Source: Rhodopseudomonas palustris HaA2 (GTDB taxonomy: Bacteria; Pseudomonadota; Alphaproteobacteria; Rhizobiales; Xanthobacteraceae). From it: a stretch of DNA of 64,000 nt. Under the pieces are notes generated by a model that was not told the origin of the DNA, did no database searches, and was given only the letters and a program-made list of their open reading frames with translations. Of the stretch, positions 1 through 8,555 are shown piece by piece (positions within the stretch are counted from its first letter, which is position 1; each line of letters opens with the position of its first letter). The position numbers and the translations under genes were made by a program. The stretch is taken from positions 868,001-932,000 of the forward strand of contig NC_007778.1 of NCBI RefSeq assembly GCF_000013365.1, in the 5' to 3' direction.

Positions 1-1
1 C

Positions 2-277
2 GTCTCCGCCACGCTGCTCGGCTTCGCCAGCCATTCGCCGGGCGGGCTCGGCGTGTTCGATGCCGCGATGCTGGTCGGCCTGTGGCAGATGAACAAGGAA
101 GAGCTGCTGGCCGGCATGCTGCTGTTCCGGATGCTTTACTACATCGTGCCGTTCGTGCTCTCGGTGATCATTCTCGCGGTCCGCGAGATCGTCATCGGCA
201 CGCGCCTCAAACGGATGGATCGGCTCGCCGCCGCGCTCGATCCGAAGCCGATCCGACAGGATCCCACCCCAGGCTGA
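2..277 (+). CDS. C-terminal end of a lysylphosphatidylglycerol synthase-like (UPF0104/YbhN) membrane protein, partial
   Basis: Only the last 91 residues are present; the reading frame is open from base 2. They contain SHSPGGLGVFDAAML, a hydrophobic stretch FRMLYYIVPFVLSVIILAV and a short basic, Pro-rich cytoplasmic tail. The PGGLGVFD-type motif followed by a YYIVP helix is characteristic of the integral-membrane flippase-like domain of LPG synthases and UPF0104 proteins. The stop codon lies two bases before the phoR start, so it may be co-transcribed with phoR. Substrate cannot be told from this fragment. Confidence 0.7.
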   Translation, partial: VSATLLGFASHSPGGLGVFDAAMLVGLWQMNKEELLAGMLLFRMLYYIVPFVLSVIILAVREIVIGTRLKRMDRLAAALDPKPIRQDPTPG

Positions 278-279
278 CC

Positions 280-1629
280 ATGATCGCGCCGGCATCCGAC
301 GAACAAGCCCGCCATGGCGGACCGCCGGTCCCGGCCGCGGACAAGACCACCGTGGCCGCGGCGACGCCCTGGGCGGACCGGCTGCGTCACGCCGCGATCA
401 TCCTGCTGGCGGCGGCGATCGCGCTGGTGACGCTGGCCGTGCTCGGCGAAGTCACCGTCCTCGCCGCGGGGGCGGTGTTCGTCTGCGTCGCAGCGGCGGC
501 GCTGGTGCCGTGGCGGCTGCACGATGCGGCCAACAAGCGCGACGACGTCCCGGGCACCAGCCCGGTCGAGACGCCGGTGGTTCGCGCCATCGTCGCCGGC
601 ATGCCCGACCCTGCGGCGCTGCTCGACCGCGCCGGCCGGGTGCTGCATCTCAACGCCGCCGCGGCGCAGCTCGCGCCGGCCTTGCGGGTCCGCGAGCTGG
701 CGCAATTCGCGCTGCGCAATCCGGAGATCGTCAATGCGCTGCGCGAGGCGATCGCCACCGCCGAGCCGCGCCGCGTCAGCTATCTCGATCACGCGCCGAT
801 CGAGCGCTGGATGGAGCTGATCATCGCGCCGGTGCAGGTGCCGACCACGTTCGGCGGCACCGACCAGTGCATGCTGATGACGTTTCACGATCTGACGCCG
901 CTACGCCGGGTCGAGGAGATGCGCGCCGATTTCGTCGCCAATGCCAGCCACGAATTGCGCACGCCGCTGGCGGCGCTGTCCGGCTTCATCGAAACCCTGC
1001 AGGGGCCCGCGCGCGACGACGCCAAGGCGCGCGAGCGCTTTCTCGGCATCATGCAGGCGCAGGCGACGCGGATGGCGCGGCTGATCGACGATCTGCTGTC
1101 GCTGTCGCGGGTCGAACTCAGCGCCCATGTCCGGCCGGACGTGCAGATCGACCTCGCGCCGCTGATCCGGCAGGTCGCCGACGGGCTCGAGCCGCTGGCG
1201 AAGGAGCGCCAGGTCGCGATCGAGATCGACATGCCCGAGACGCCGGCGGTGATCGCGGGCGACCGCGAGGAATTGCTGCGGGTGTTCGAGAACCTGATCG
1301 AGAACGCATTGAAATACGGCGCCTCCGGCGGCCGCGTCGCGGTGTCGGTGGCGGCGCTGGCGTCCGGCGAGGGCGGCACCGAATATCGCGTCGCGGTGCG
1401 CGACTTCGGCCCCGGCATCGCGCCCGAACATCTGCCGCGGCTGACCGAGCGATTTTACCGCGTCGACGTCGGCGACAGCCGTTCACAAGGCGGTACTGGA
1501 TTAGGATTATCGCTGGTGAAACATATTGTTAACCGCCACCGCGGCCGGCTTTTGATCGAAAGCGTACCGAAAAAGGGCGCCACTTTCACCGTCTGTTTTC
1601 CTCCGGTAAAGCCCGAGGTTCGCGCTTAA
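280..1629 (+). CDS. phoR: Phosphate regulon sensor histidine kinase PhoR
   Basis: The product is 449 aa. Two hydrophobic segments (about residues 37-55 and 58-76) anchor it in the inner membrane. A PAS-like region follows (about 105-200, including MPDPAALLDRAGRVLHLN). The HisKA dimerisation helix carries the phospho-acceptor motif ASHELRTPL with His224. The ATPase domain shows the N box ENLIENALKYG, the G1 box DFGPGIAP and the G2 box GTGLGLSL. PhoR phosphorylates PhoB when phosphate is low, and the Pst/PhoU complex keeps it in phosphatase mode in excess phosphate. ATG at 280 is chosen because the frame upstream overlaps the preceding gene. Identity is supported by the adjacent pst-phoU-phoB genes, although phoB is at the far end of the cluster. 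Confidence 0.95.
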   Translation: MIAPASDEQARHGGPPVPAADKTTVAAATPWADRLRHAAIILLAAAIALVTLAVLGEVTVLAAGAVFVCVAAAALVPWRLHDAANKRDDVPGTSPVETPVVRAIVAGMPDPAALLDRAGRVLHLNAAAAQLAPALRVRELAQFALRNPEIVNALREAIATAEPRRVSYLDHAPIERWMELIIAPVQVPTTFGGTDQCMLMTFHDLTPLRRVEEMRADFVANASHELRTPLAALSGFIETLQGPARDDAKARERFLGIMQAQATRMARLIDDLLSLSRVELSAHVRPDVQIDLAPLIRQVADGLEPLAKERQVAIEIDMPETPAVIAGDREELLRVFENLIENALKYGASGGRVAVSVAALASGEGGTEYRVAVRDFGPGIAPEHLPRLTERFYRVDVGDSRSQGGTGLGLSLVKHIVNRHRGRLLIESVPKKGATFTVCFPPVKPEVRA

Positions 1630-1667
1630 AATTTAAATGAATTCAGTGGGTTGCGATAGTCACAGGA

Positions 1668-1685
1668 GTGTCATCGAACTCTCAT
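1668..1685 (+). promoter_or_regulatory. PhoB-binding Pho box upstream of pstS
   Basis: GTGTCAT-CGAA-CTCTCAT is two direct 7-base half-sites separated by 4 bases. It matches the Pho box layout (CTGTCAT, 4 nt, CTGTCAT) at 6 of 7 positions in each half. It sits about 85 bases before the pstS start, in the only sizeable gap before the pst genes, as expected for activation by phosphorylated PhoB. Confidence 0.85.
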
Positions 1686-1769
1686 AAAAGGTCAATCGAC
1701 CGCTCGTAAAGCGAGCGGGGTAAGCGCAGTCGGGCGCGGTCAGCGCTTCGCTTACGAACGGAGACCATC

Positions 1770-2780
1770 ATGAATTTCATTAAGTCCATCGTCGCAGCCG
1801 GACTGGTTGCGGCGTCGACCTCGGCCTTTGCGGCCGACATCACCGGCGCGGGCGCCACCTTCCCGTTCCCGGTCTATTCGAAGTGGGCCGACGCCTACAA
1901 GAAAGAGACCGGCAACGGCCTGAACTACCAGTCGATCGGCTCCGGCGCCGGCATCAAGCAGATCATCGCCAAGACCGTGACCTTCGGCGCCACCGACGCG
2001 CCGCTGAAGCCCGAGCAGCTCGACAAGGAAGGCCTCGCTCAGTGGCCGATGGTGATGGGCGCCATCGTTCCGGTGGTCAACCTCGAGGGCGTCAAGCCCG
2101 GTGAGATGGTGTTCGACGGCCCGACGCTGGCCGACATCTATCTCGGCAAGATCAAGACCTGGAACGATCCGGCGATCGCCAAGCTCAATCCGAAGCTGAA
2201 GCTGCCGACCGACGCGATCACCGTGGTTCGCCGCTCCGACGGTTCGGGCACCACCTTCAACTTCACCGACTATCTCTCCAAGGTCAGCGCCGACTGGAAG
2301 ACCAAGGTCGGCATGGGCACGGCCGTGGAATGGCCGGTCGGCGTCGGCGCCAAGGGCAATGAAGGCGTCGCCGGCAACGTCGGTCAGACCAAGAACTCGA
2401 TCGGCTACGTCGAATACGCCTACGCCAAGCAGAACAAGCTGACCTATGCGGGTCTGGTGAACAGCGCCGGCAAGGCGGTTCAGCCGACCATCGCTGCGTT
2501 CCAGGCTGCCGCCGCGAACGCCGACTGGGCCAAGGCCAAGGGTTACTACCTGATCCTGACCAACCAGCCGGGCGAGACCTCGTGGCCGATCACCGCCGCG
2601 ACGTTCATCCTGATGCACAAGGAGCCGACCGACAAGGCGGCCTCCGCCGAAGCCCTCAAGTTCTTCAAGTGGGCGTTCGAGAAGGGCGACAAGATGGCCG
2701 AAGAGCTCGACTACATCCCGATGCCGGCTTCGGTGGTCAAGCAGATCGAAAAGACCTGGTCTGCCGACATCAAGAGCTGA
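1770..2780 (+). CDS. pstS: Periplasmic phosphate-binding protein PstS
   Basis: The product is 336 aa, a normal length for PstS. The N-terminus is a Sec signal peptide (basic MNFIK, hydrophobic core, cleavage after SAFA). The mature protein starts [18 protein letters not shown], the hallmark TGAGATFP start of PstS. Other family motifs are [28 protein letters not shown] and [16 protein letters not shown], which line the phosphate-binding cleft. It captures phosphate for the PstCAB transporter encoded next. A Pho box lies upstream and GGAG precedes the start. The 275-base gap to pstC holds strong hairpins that could favour pstS mRNA over the downstream message. Confidence 0.97.
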   Translation: MNFIKSIVAAGLVAASTSAFAADITGAGATFPFPVYSKWADAYKKETGNGLNYQSIGSGAGIKQIIAKTVTFGATDAPLKPEQLDKEGLAQWPMVMGAIVPVVNLEGVKPGEMVFDGPTLADIYLGKIKTWNDPAIAKLNPKLKLPTDAITVVRRSDGSGTTFNFTDYLSKVSADWKTKVGMGTAVEWPVGVGAKGNEGVAGNVGQTKNSIGYVEYAYAKQNKLTYAGLVNSAGKAVQPTIAAFQAAAANADWAKAKGYYLILTNQPGETSWPITAATFILMHKEPTDKAASAEALKFFKWAFEKGDKMAEELDYIPMPASVVKQIEKTWSADIKS

Positions 2781-2801
2781 TCGAAACCGACAACGACACT
2801 C

Positions 2802-2880
2802 GCGGACCGGACGTCGTCCGGCCGCGGGTGACACCAGCCAGGCCGGGATCCAGGCGCCACGACGTGACCATGGATCCCGG
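2802..2880. repeat. Two hairpins in the pstS-pstC spacer
   Basis: The first (2802-2825) pairs GCGG-CCGGAC with GTCCGG-CCGC around a 3-base loop, with one bulged A. The second pairs CCGGGATCCA (2843-2852) with TGGATCCCGG (2871-2880). Neither is followed by a T run, so they look like REP-type or mRNA-stabilising structures and not intrinsic terminators. Hairpins in this position commonly give the binding protein a higher expression level than the permease genes. Confidence 0.7.
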
Positions 2881-3055
2881 TGCCTGCGCCGGGCCCGGCC
2901 GCGCCGCTCCCGACGTGATTACCGTGCGTCTCGTTCCGGATTCGTTTCTTGAGATGCGCGGCTTCGGCCTTCGTTCAATCGCGATCAGGTTTCAAACAAA
3001 TCGCTTCAGGGCGCGCGTTGTGTCCGGGTAGCGTAACAACATCAGGGTGACGGGC

Positions 3056-4054
3056 GTGGCAGACATGGCGGTTCAGAGCACTGGAATGGAGGCCGCCGGA
3101 CCCTATGACCGCGCGAGGGCTCTCGGCGCGTTCAAGGCCGGCGATACCGCGTTTTACTGGACCACGCGCGCTTGCGCGATTTCGGTGCTGCTGATCCTCG
3201 GCGGCATCATCCTGTCGCTGATCGTCGGCGCATGGCCGGCAATCCGGGAATTCGGGTTTTCCTTCCTGTTCACCCAGCGCTGGGCGCCGGCCAACGACCC
3301 GCCGATCCTCGGCGCGCTCGGGCCGATCTACGGCACGCTGGTCACGTCGATCATCGCCATGGTGATCGCCATTCCGATCGGGCTCGGGATCGCGATCTTC
3401 CTCACCGAACTGTGCCCGAACTGGCTGCGCCGCCCGATCGGCCTCGCGGTCGAACTGCTGGCCGGCATCCCGTCGATCATCTACGGCATGTGGGGCTTCT
3501 TCGTGCTCGGGCCGTTCATGGCGAACTACATGCAGCCCTACATGATCCGCGCCTTCGAAGGCGTGCCGGTGCTGGAGACGATCTTCGCCGGTCCGCCTTC
3601 CTATCTCAGCCTGTTCAACGCCTCGCTGATCCTGGCCATCATGGTGCTGCCGTTCATCACCGCGATCTCGGTCGACGTGTTCAAGACCGTGCCGCCGGTG
3701 CTCAAGGAAGCCGCCTACGGCGTCGGCTGCACCACCTGGGAAGTCGTTCGCAGCGTGGTGATCCCCTACACCAGGGTCGGCGTGATCGGCGGCATCATGC
3801 TGGCGCTCGGCCGCGCGCTCGGCGAAACCATGGCGGTCACCTTCATCATCGGCAACGCCTTCCGGATCACCGGCTCGATCTTCTCGCCCGGCACCACGAT
3901 CTCGGCGGCGATCGCCTCGGAATTCGCCGAAAGCGACGGGCTGCACCAGTCCGGACTGATCCTGCTCGGCCTGCTGCTGTTCATCCTCACCTTCCTGGTG
4001 CTGACGGCGGCGCGGCTGATGCTGATGCGGCTCGAAAAGAAGGCGGGGAATTGA
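3056..4054 (+). CDS. pstC: Phosphate ABC transporter permease PstC
   Basis: This inner-membrane subunit has six predicted helices. The first is around [19 protein letters not shown]. The permease signature appears as [33 protein letters not shown], followed by [12 protein letters not shown], which contacts PstB. With PstA it forms the channel for phosphate delivered by PstS. The start is uncertain: GTG at 3047, GTG at 3056 and ATG at 3065 are all in frame. GTG 3056 is preferred because AGG at 3044-3046 lies 9 bases upstream. The pstA start follows two bases after the stop. Confidence 0.95.
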   Translation: MADMAVQSTGMEAAGPYDRARALGAFKAGDTAFYWTTRACAISVLLILGGIILSLIVGAWPAIREFGFSFLFTQRWAPANDPPILGALGPIYGTLVTSIIAMVIAIPIGLGIAIFLTELCPNWLRRPIGLAVELLAGIPSIIYGMWGFFVLGPFMANYMQPYMIRAFEGVPVLETIFAGPPSYLSLFNASLILAIMVLPFITAISVDVFKTVPPVLKEAAYGVGCTTWEVVRSVVIPYTRVGVIGGIMLALGRALGETMAVTFIIGNAFRITGSIFSPGTTISAAIASEFAESDGLHQSGLILLGLLLFILTFLVLTAARLMLMRLEKKAGN

Positions 4055-4056
4055 TC

Positions 4057-4902
4057 ATGAATCCGGTTTATGCATCCCGTCGCCGCTCCGACTTCACCAT
4101 CAAGGCGCTGTGCTACGGCGCCACGCTGTTCGGCGTGTCCTGGCTGGCGATGATCCTGTTCACGCTGTTCTACAACGGCTTCGCCGGCCTCAGCGTCCAG
4201 ATCTTCACGGAGAATACCCCGCCGCCGGGCTCCGCCGAAGGCGGCTTGCTCAACGCCATCGTCGGCTCCGCGATCATGACTCTGATCGGCGTCGGCGTCG
4301 GCGCGCCGCTCGGGCTGTTCGCCGGCACCTATCTGGCCGAATACGGCCGCTACGACCGGCTGACCTCGGTGATCCGCTTCATCAACGACATCCTGCTGAG
4401 CGCGCCGTCGATCATCATCGGCCTGTTCATCTACGGCGCCGTGGTGGTGCCGATGGGCGGGTTCTCGGCCTTCGCCGGCGCGCTGGCGCTGGCGGTGATC
4501 GTGATCCCGGTGGTGGTGCGCACGACCGAGGACATGCTGCTGCTGGTGCCGGGCTCGCTGCGCGAGGCCGCCGCCGCGCTCGGCCTGCCGCGTTCGCTGG
4601 TGATCAAGCGGATCTCCTACCGCGCCGCCCGCGCCGGCCTGATCACCGGCGTGCTGCTGGCGACGGCGCGGGTCGCCGGCGAAACCGCGCCGCTGCTGTT
4701 CACCGCGCTCAGCAACCAGTTCTTCAGCCTCGACCTGTCGAAGACGATGGCCAACCTGCCGGTCACCATCAACAACTTCGTCCAGAGCCCCTACGACTAC
4801 TGGAAGCAACTGGCCTGGACCGGAGCGCTGATCATCACCCTCACCGTGCTTGCCCTGAACATTGGCGCGCGCATTCTCGGCGCCGAGAGGACCCCGAAAT
4901 GA
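4057..4902 (+). CDS. pstA: Phosphate ABC transporter permease PstA
   Basis: The product is 281 aa with about six membrane helices. Family motifs include [22 protein letters not shown] near the N-terminus, the ABC-contact loop [17 protein letters not shown] and [16 protein letters not shown], where the GETAPL motif is diagnostic of PstA. The start ATG follows the pstC stop by two bases, and its own TGA overlaps the pstB ATG (ATGA), so pstC, pstA and pstB are probably translationally coupled. Confidence 0.96.
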   Translation: MNPVYASRRRSDFTIKALCYGATLFGVSWLAMILFTLFYNGFAGLSVQIFTENTPPPGSAEGGLLNAIVGSAIMTLIGVGVGAPLGLFAGTYLAEYGRYDRLTSVIRFINDILLSAPSIIIGLFIYGAVVVPMGGFSAFAGALALAVIVIPVVVRTTEDMLLLVPGSLREAAAALGLPRSLVIKRISYRAARAGLITGVLLATARVAGETAPLLFTALSNQFFSLDLSKTMANLPVTINNFVQSPYDYWKQLAWTGALIITLTVLALNIGARILGAERTPK

Positions 4903-5723
4903 CCGATATCTCCTTTACGACCAGTCTTCCGGCCGGACCGGCTCCCGGAGCCATCGTGCAGCCCGAGGGCCCGGCGAAAGTCACCGTGCGCGATCTGAAC
5001 TTCTACTACGGCGACAATCGCGCGCTGAAGGACATCAACCTCAATCTCGCCGCCAACCGCGTCACCGCCTTCATCGGCCCGTCCGGCTGCGGCAAGTCCA
5101 CGCTGCTGCGGATCTTCAACCGGATGTACGACCTCTACCCCGGCCAGCGCGCCGAGGGGCAGGTGATGCTCGACGGTCACAACATTCTCGATCCGAAGCT
5201 CGACCTCAATCTGCTGCGGGCGCGGGTCGGCATGGTGTTCCAGAAGCCGACGCCGTTTCCGATGACGATCTACGAGAACATCGCCTTCGGCATCCGGCTT
5301 TACGAGAAGATCTCGAAGTCGGAGATGGACGGCCGGGTCGAGAAGGCGCTGCGCGGCGGCGCGCTGTGGAACGAGGTCAAGGACAAGCTCAGCGCCTCGG
5401 GGCTCAGCCTCTCGGGCGGCCAGCAGCAGCGTCTGTGCATCGCCCGCACCATCGCGGTGCGGCCGGAAGTCATCCTGTTCGACGAGCCGTGCTCGGCGCT
5501 CGATCCGATCTCGACCGCGAAGATCGAGGAGTTGATCGACGAGTTGAAGGAAGAGTACACGATCGCCATCGTCACCCACAACATGCAGCAGGCGGCGCGC
5601 GTCTCGGAATCGACCGCCTTCATGTATCTCGGCGAACTGATCGAATTCGGTCCGACCGACAAGATCTTCACCTCGCCGAACGACCGGCGCACCCAGGACT
5701 ACATCACCGGCCGGTTCGGCTGA
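4899..5723 (+). CDS. pstB: Phosphate ABC transporter ATPase PstB
   Basis: The product is 274 aa. It has Walker [10 protein letters not shown] (residues 60-68), Q-loop [20 protein letters not shown], signature LSGGQQQR, Walker B VILFDEP and switch His in VTHNMQQA. The QKPTPFPM and [10 protein letters not shown] motifs are specific for PstB among ABC ATPases. It energises phosphate uptake through PstCA and, with PhoU, takes part in PhoR signalling. Its ATG overlaps the pstA stop codon. Confidence 0.97.
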   Translation: MTDISFTTSLPAGPAPGAIVQPEGPAKVTVRDLNFYYGDNRALKDINLNLAANRVTAFIGPSGCGKSTLLRIFNRMYDLYPGQRAEGQVMLDGHNILDPKLDLNLLRARVGMVFQKPTPFPMTIYENIAFGIRLYEKISKSEMDGRVEKALRGGALWNEVKDKLSASGLSLSGGQQQRLCIARTIAVRPEVILFDEPCSALDPISTAKIEELIDELKEEYTIAIVTHNMQQAARVSESTAFMYLGELIEFGPTDKIFTSPNDRRTQDYITGRFG

Positions 5724-5748
5724 CGCGCCAGGCGCGAGGAGAATGAAT

Positions 5749-6465
5749 ATGGGCTTCGAGCACACCACCAAGGCGTTCGACGGCGACCTGCAGGAGCTGA
5801 CCCGGATGGTCGCCGAGATGGGCGGCCTGGCCGAGCGCCAGATCGTCGATTCGGTCGACGCGCTGGTCCGGCGCGACGTCGCACTCGGCGCCCGCGTCGT
5901 CGCGGCCGATTCCGAGATCGACCAGATGCAGCGCGTCATCGAGGAGCGCGCCGTGCTGACGATCGCGCGGCGGCAGCCGATGGCGGTCGACCTGCGCGAG
6001 ATCGTCGGCGCGATGCGCGTCGCCACTGATCTCGAGCGGATCGGCGACCTGTCGAAGAACATCGCCAAGCGGGTCAACGCGATCGACAGCGACTTCCACC
6101 CGCTGAAGCTGATCCGCGGCCTCGAGCACATGACCGACCTGGTGCAGTCGCAGGTCAAGTCGGTGCTGGACGCCTACACCGCGCACGACCTGCCGGCCGC
6201 GATGGTGGTGTGGAACGGCGACGAGGAAGTCGACGCGATCTGCACCTCGCTGTTCCGCGAGCTCTTGACCTACATGATGGAAGATCCGCGCAACATCTCG
6301 TTCTGCATCCACCTGATGTTCTGCGCCAAGAACATCGAGCGGATCGGCGATCACGCCACCAACATCGCCGAGACGGTGTTCTACATGGTCGAGGGCGAGC
6401 AGCTTCTCGAAAAGCGCCCGAAGGGCGACATGACGACTTTCGCCAACGCGACGCCGGGCAACTGA
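5749..6465 (+). CDS. phoU: Phosphate signalling regulator PhoU
   Basis: The product is 238 aa with the two three-helix PhoU repeats. Metal-binding motifs include DLREIVGAMRVATDLERIGD in the first half and HLMFCAKNIERIGDHATNIAE in the second. PhoU bridges PstB and PhoR and represses the Pho regulon when phosphate is plentiful. Two in-frame ATGs (5743, 5749) are present. AGGAG at 5737-5741 is only 1 base from the first but 7 from the second, so 5749 is chosen. Confidence 0.96.
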   Translation: MGFEHTTKAFDGDLQELTRMVAEMGGLAERQIVDSVDALVRRDVALGARVVAADSEIDQMQRVIEERAVLTIARRQPMAVDLREIVGAMRVATDLERIGDLSKNIAKRVNAIDSDFHPLKLIRGLEHMTDLVQSQVKSVLDAYTAHDLPAAMVVWNGDEEVDAICTSLFRELLTYMMEDPRNISFCIHLMFCAKNIERIGDHATNIAETVFYMVEGEQLLEKRPKGDMTTFANATPGN

Positions 6466-6478
6466 CGCGCAGGACGGC

Positions 6479-6497
6479 GGGATGCGGAGCGCATCCC
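6479..6497. other. Hairpin between phoU and phoB
   Basis: GGGATGCG pairs with CGCATCCC around a 3-base loop in the 63-base spacer. There is no T run. It may attenuate or stabilise the message before phoB. Confidence 0.5.
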
Positions 6498-6528
6498 GGA
6501 TACGCTCGACTGAAGACGAGGACGACAC

Positions 6529-7230
6529 ATGGGTGCGCGCATTCTGGTGGTTGAAGACGAGGAAGCGCTGACCACGCTGCTGCGATACAATCTCGAATCC
6601 GACGGCTACGACGTCGAAACCGTCGCCCGCGGCGACGATGCCGACACACGGATGAAGGAGCGGCTGCCGGATCTGGTGGTGCTGGACTGGATGCTGCCGG
6701 GTCTCTCCGGCATCGAACTGTGCCGCCGGCTGCGGGCGCGGACCGACACCAAGCAGTTGCCGATCATCATGTTGACCGCGCGCGGCGAGGAGAGCGAACG
6801 CGTCCGCGGCCTCGCCACCGGCGCCGACGACTACATCGTCAAGCCGTTCTCGGTGCCGGAACTGCTGGCGCGGGTGAAGGGTCTGCTGCGTCGCGCCGCA
6901 CCCGAGCGGCTCGCCACCGTGCTGACCTATGGCGATCTCGAACTCGACCGCGACAAGCGCCGCGTCGCGCGCAGCGGCCGGCCGATCGATCTCGGCCCGA
7001 CCGAATATCGCCTGCTCGAATTCTTCCTGGAGCATCCCGGCCGGGTGTTCAGCCGCGAGCAACTGCTCGACGGCGTCTGGGGCCGCGACATCTACATCGA
7101 CGAGCGCACCGTCGACGTCCACATCGGCCGTCTGCGCAAGCTGCTCAATCCGGGCCGCGAGCAGGACCCGATCCGCACCGTGCGCGGCGCCGGCTACGCG
7201 CTCGACGATCGCTTCGCCAAGGTGGAGTAA
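6529..7230 (+). CDS. phoB: Phosphate regulon response regulator PhoB
   Basis: The product is 233 aa. The receiver domain (1-120) has the acidic pair in VVEDEE, phospho-acceptor Asp53 in VLDWMLPG, the Thr in MLTARGEE and the Lys in YIVKPFS. The C-terminal OmpR-type winged helix includes LGPTEYRLLEFFLEHPGRVFSREQLLD and DERTVDVHIGRLRKLL, the PhoB recognition helix, plus the final RGAGYAL wing. Phospho-PhoB binds Pho boxes such as the one at 1668-1685. GAGGA lies 7-10 bases before the start. Confidence 0.96.
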   Translation: MGARILVVEDEEALTTLLRYNLESDGYDVETVARGDDADTRMKERLPDLVVLDWMLPGLSGIELCRRLRARTDTKQLPIIMLTARGEESERVRGLATGADDYIVKPFSVPELLARVKGLLRRAAPERLATVLTYGDLELDRDKRRVARSGRPIDLGPTEYRLLEFFLEHPGRVFSREQLLDGVWGRDIYIDERTVDVHIGRLRKLLNPGREQDPIRTVRGAGYALDDRFAKVE

Positions 7231-7259
7231 GCGCGAAGCGCTTCAACAGGAGCAAGTCG

Positions 7260-7398
7260 GTAGCCCGCATGAGCGCATCGCCATGCGGGGTTCGAGCGGT
7301 GCCTCCCGCATATCGCTGCGCTCATGCGGGCTACGGGTTTTGACGCCCACGGCATCCGATTCACACCCCAGCCGTCATCCTCCGCGAAAGCGGAGGAT
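7260..7398. repeat. Two palindromic intergenic elements after phoB
   Basis: The 339-base gap 7231-7569 holds no gene. Its main contents are a long inverted repeat, where GTAGCCCGCATGAGCGC at 7260-7276 pairs perfectly with 7318-7334, and a short hairpin ATCCTCCGC-GAAA-GCGGAGGAT (7377-7398). The first may end the pst-pho transcript without a U run. Both look like dispersed REP-type elements. Confidence 0.75.
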
Positions 7399-7569
7399 CC
7401 AGTATTCCCGAGTGTTGGTGAGAATGAACGGGCGCTCCGGGTGACTGGATCGCCCGGTCGAGCCGGGCGAGGACCGTCGGGAGCGCGTGCCGGGCAGAAA
7501 CGCTCGCAGCGCGTTCCGGGCCAGAACGGGTGCCGCGCGGTGGCGGCATTGCCCCGCGCAGAGGCGTGA

Positions 7570-8079
7570 TTACCGCGTCGTCTTCGGCGCCTGCCGCCGG
7601 CGGTCACCGACCGGCTGATAGGCGATGCGCGAGTGATGCGCGCAATACGGCAGGCCGGGCAGCGATTTGCCGCCGCAGAAGAAGAACTCGGGGCTCGACG
7701 GATCGCCGACCGGCCAGTGGCAGGTGGCTTCGTTGAGTTCGAGCAGCGACAGCCGCTGGTTCATCGGTACGACGTTGTCGATCGCGATCGGATCGGGCTC
7801 GGCCTCGACCTCGAACACATGCGCCAGCGCGGTATTGCCGCGCGCCACCGGCCGCGTCACCCGCATCATGTGCTGGGCGGGGCGCGCCTTGCGCTGGCGC
7901 GGCGCCGCCGAGGACGGGCTCTTGGCCCGGCCCGACAGGCCGAGCCGATGGACCTTGCCGATCACGGCGTTGCGCGTCACGTTGCCGAGCTCCGCGGCAA
8001 TTTGACTCGCCGACAGCCCGCCTTCCCATAGCTTCTTCAACTGCTCGACGCGCTCGTCGGTCCAAGTCAATGTTGTCAT
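7570..8079 (-). CDS. gcrA: Cell-cycle master regulator GcrA
   Basis: The product is 169 aa. It starts MTTLTWTDERVEQLKKLWEGGLSASQIAAELG, the conserved GcrA helix-turn-helix, followed by NVTRNAVIGKVHRLGLSGR. The C-terminal sigma-binding part ends with NEATCHWPVGDP, FFFCGGKSLPGLPYCAHHSRIAYQP, also conserved. GcrA binds sigma70 holoenzyme and acts at promoters carrying CcrM-methylated GANTC. The ATG at 8079 is chosen because the family begins at this MTTLTW; the frame is open 22 codons further upstream without similarity. The upstream region has several GANTC sites. Confidence 0.96.
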   Translation of the reverse strand: MTTLTWTDERVEQLKKLWEGGLSASQIAAELGNVTRNAVIGKVHRLGLSGRAKSPSSAAPRQRKARPAQHMMRVTRPVARGNTALAHVFEVEAEPDPIAIDNVVPMNQRLSLLELNEATCHWPVGDPSSPEFFFCGGKSLPGLPYCAHHSRIAYQPVGDRRRQAPKTTR

Positions 8080-8434
8080 CGTCTTAAATCCCTTCCTGCC
8101 GCGCGGTACTGGTCCAGCGCCGAACCGCGGCTGCGAGGTCGTCAATTGTCGTGCCGTCAGAATCCCTTAACCCTCGCCGGACGGCCGGTGCCGTCCGGGC
8201 GTTGCGCCCCGACCGAGAACTCGTAAAGGATTACAAACCGCGCACGACATGTCGTGCCTGACGAGGAAAACGCTACAATATGGCGTGACTCACGCGCAAG
8301 AGTCAGACCTGGTGCGTCCACACCTTCTCTCGCAAGTGAGTCTTGTCCGTCACAGCGGCGACCTGCGGAGAAGTCCGGGGGAACCCCAGCGGAAGCCCGG
8401 TTGACAGGCACTTCAGCACACCTAGAATGACTAC

Positions 8435-8469
8435 ACGTGCCGCCTGGAAAGGCGGCACGTTTCGTTTCC
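8435..8469 (+). terminator. Strong intrinsic terminator-like hairpin in the argD leader
   Basis: ACGTGCCGCC (8435-8444) pairs perfectly with GGCGGCACGT (8451-8460) around TGGAAA and is followed by TTCGTTT. With no gene upstream on this strand, it would end a short leader or small RNA. Confidence 0.65.
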
Positions 8470-8520
8470 GGGGTACTTTCGTTTCCGGGGCACGTTGGAC
8501 CGCGACCGCGCTGACGCGGC

Positions 8521-8540
8521 CGGGCCGGCGGCCCGTTTTT
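8521..8540 (+). terminator. Second terminator-like hairpin just before argD
   Basis: CGGGCC-GGC-GGCCCG is followed directly by TTTTT at 8536-8540, only 15 bases from the argD ATG. A termination signal this close to a start suggests attenuation, or a promoter placed very close to the gene. Confidence 0.55.
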
Positions 8541-8555
8541 CCGATCGGATCGGCC

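Larger units (their letters stand above)
8080..8555. other. gcrA-argD divergent region with GANTC cluster and possible leader RNA
   Basis: No protein gene is evident in these 476 bases. GANTC (CcrM) sites occur at 8160-8164, 8287-8291, 8300-8304 and 8338-8342. From about 8345 to 8434 the plus strand is rich in short complementary blocks, for example TCCGGGG with AACCCCAG. It ends at a strong terminator-like hairpin, so a small RNA or an argD leader is plausible. I do not recognise the RNA family. Confidence 0.5.

Noticed and set aside
8260..8470. Leader of argD as a known RNA (RNase P, 6S, SRP, tmRNA or a cobalamin or TPP riboswitch)
   Set aside because: Short similarities such as GAAGTCCGGG are present, but none of the diagnostic cores of these families could be found.
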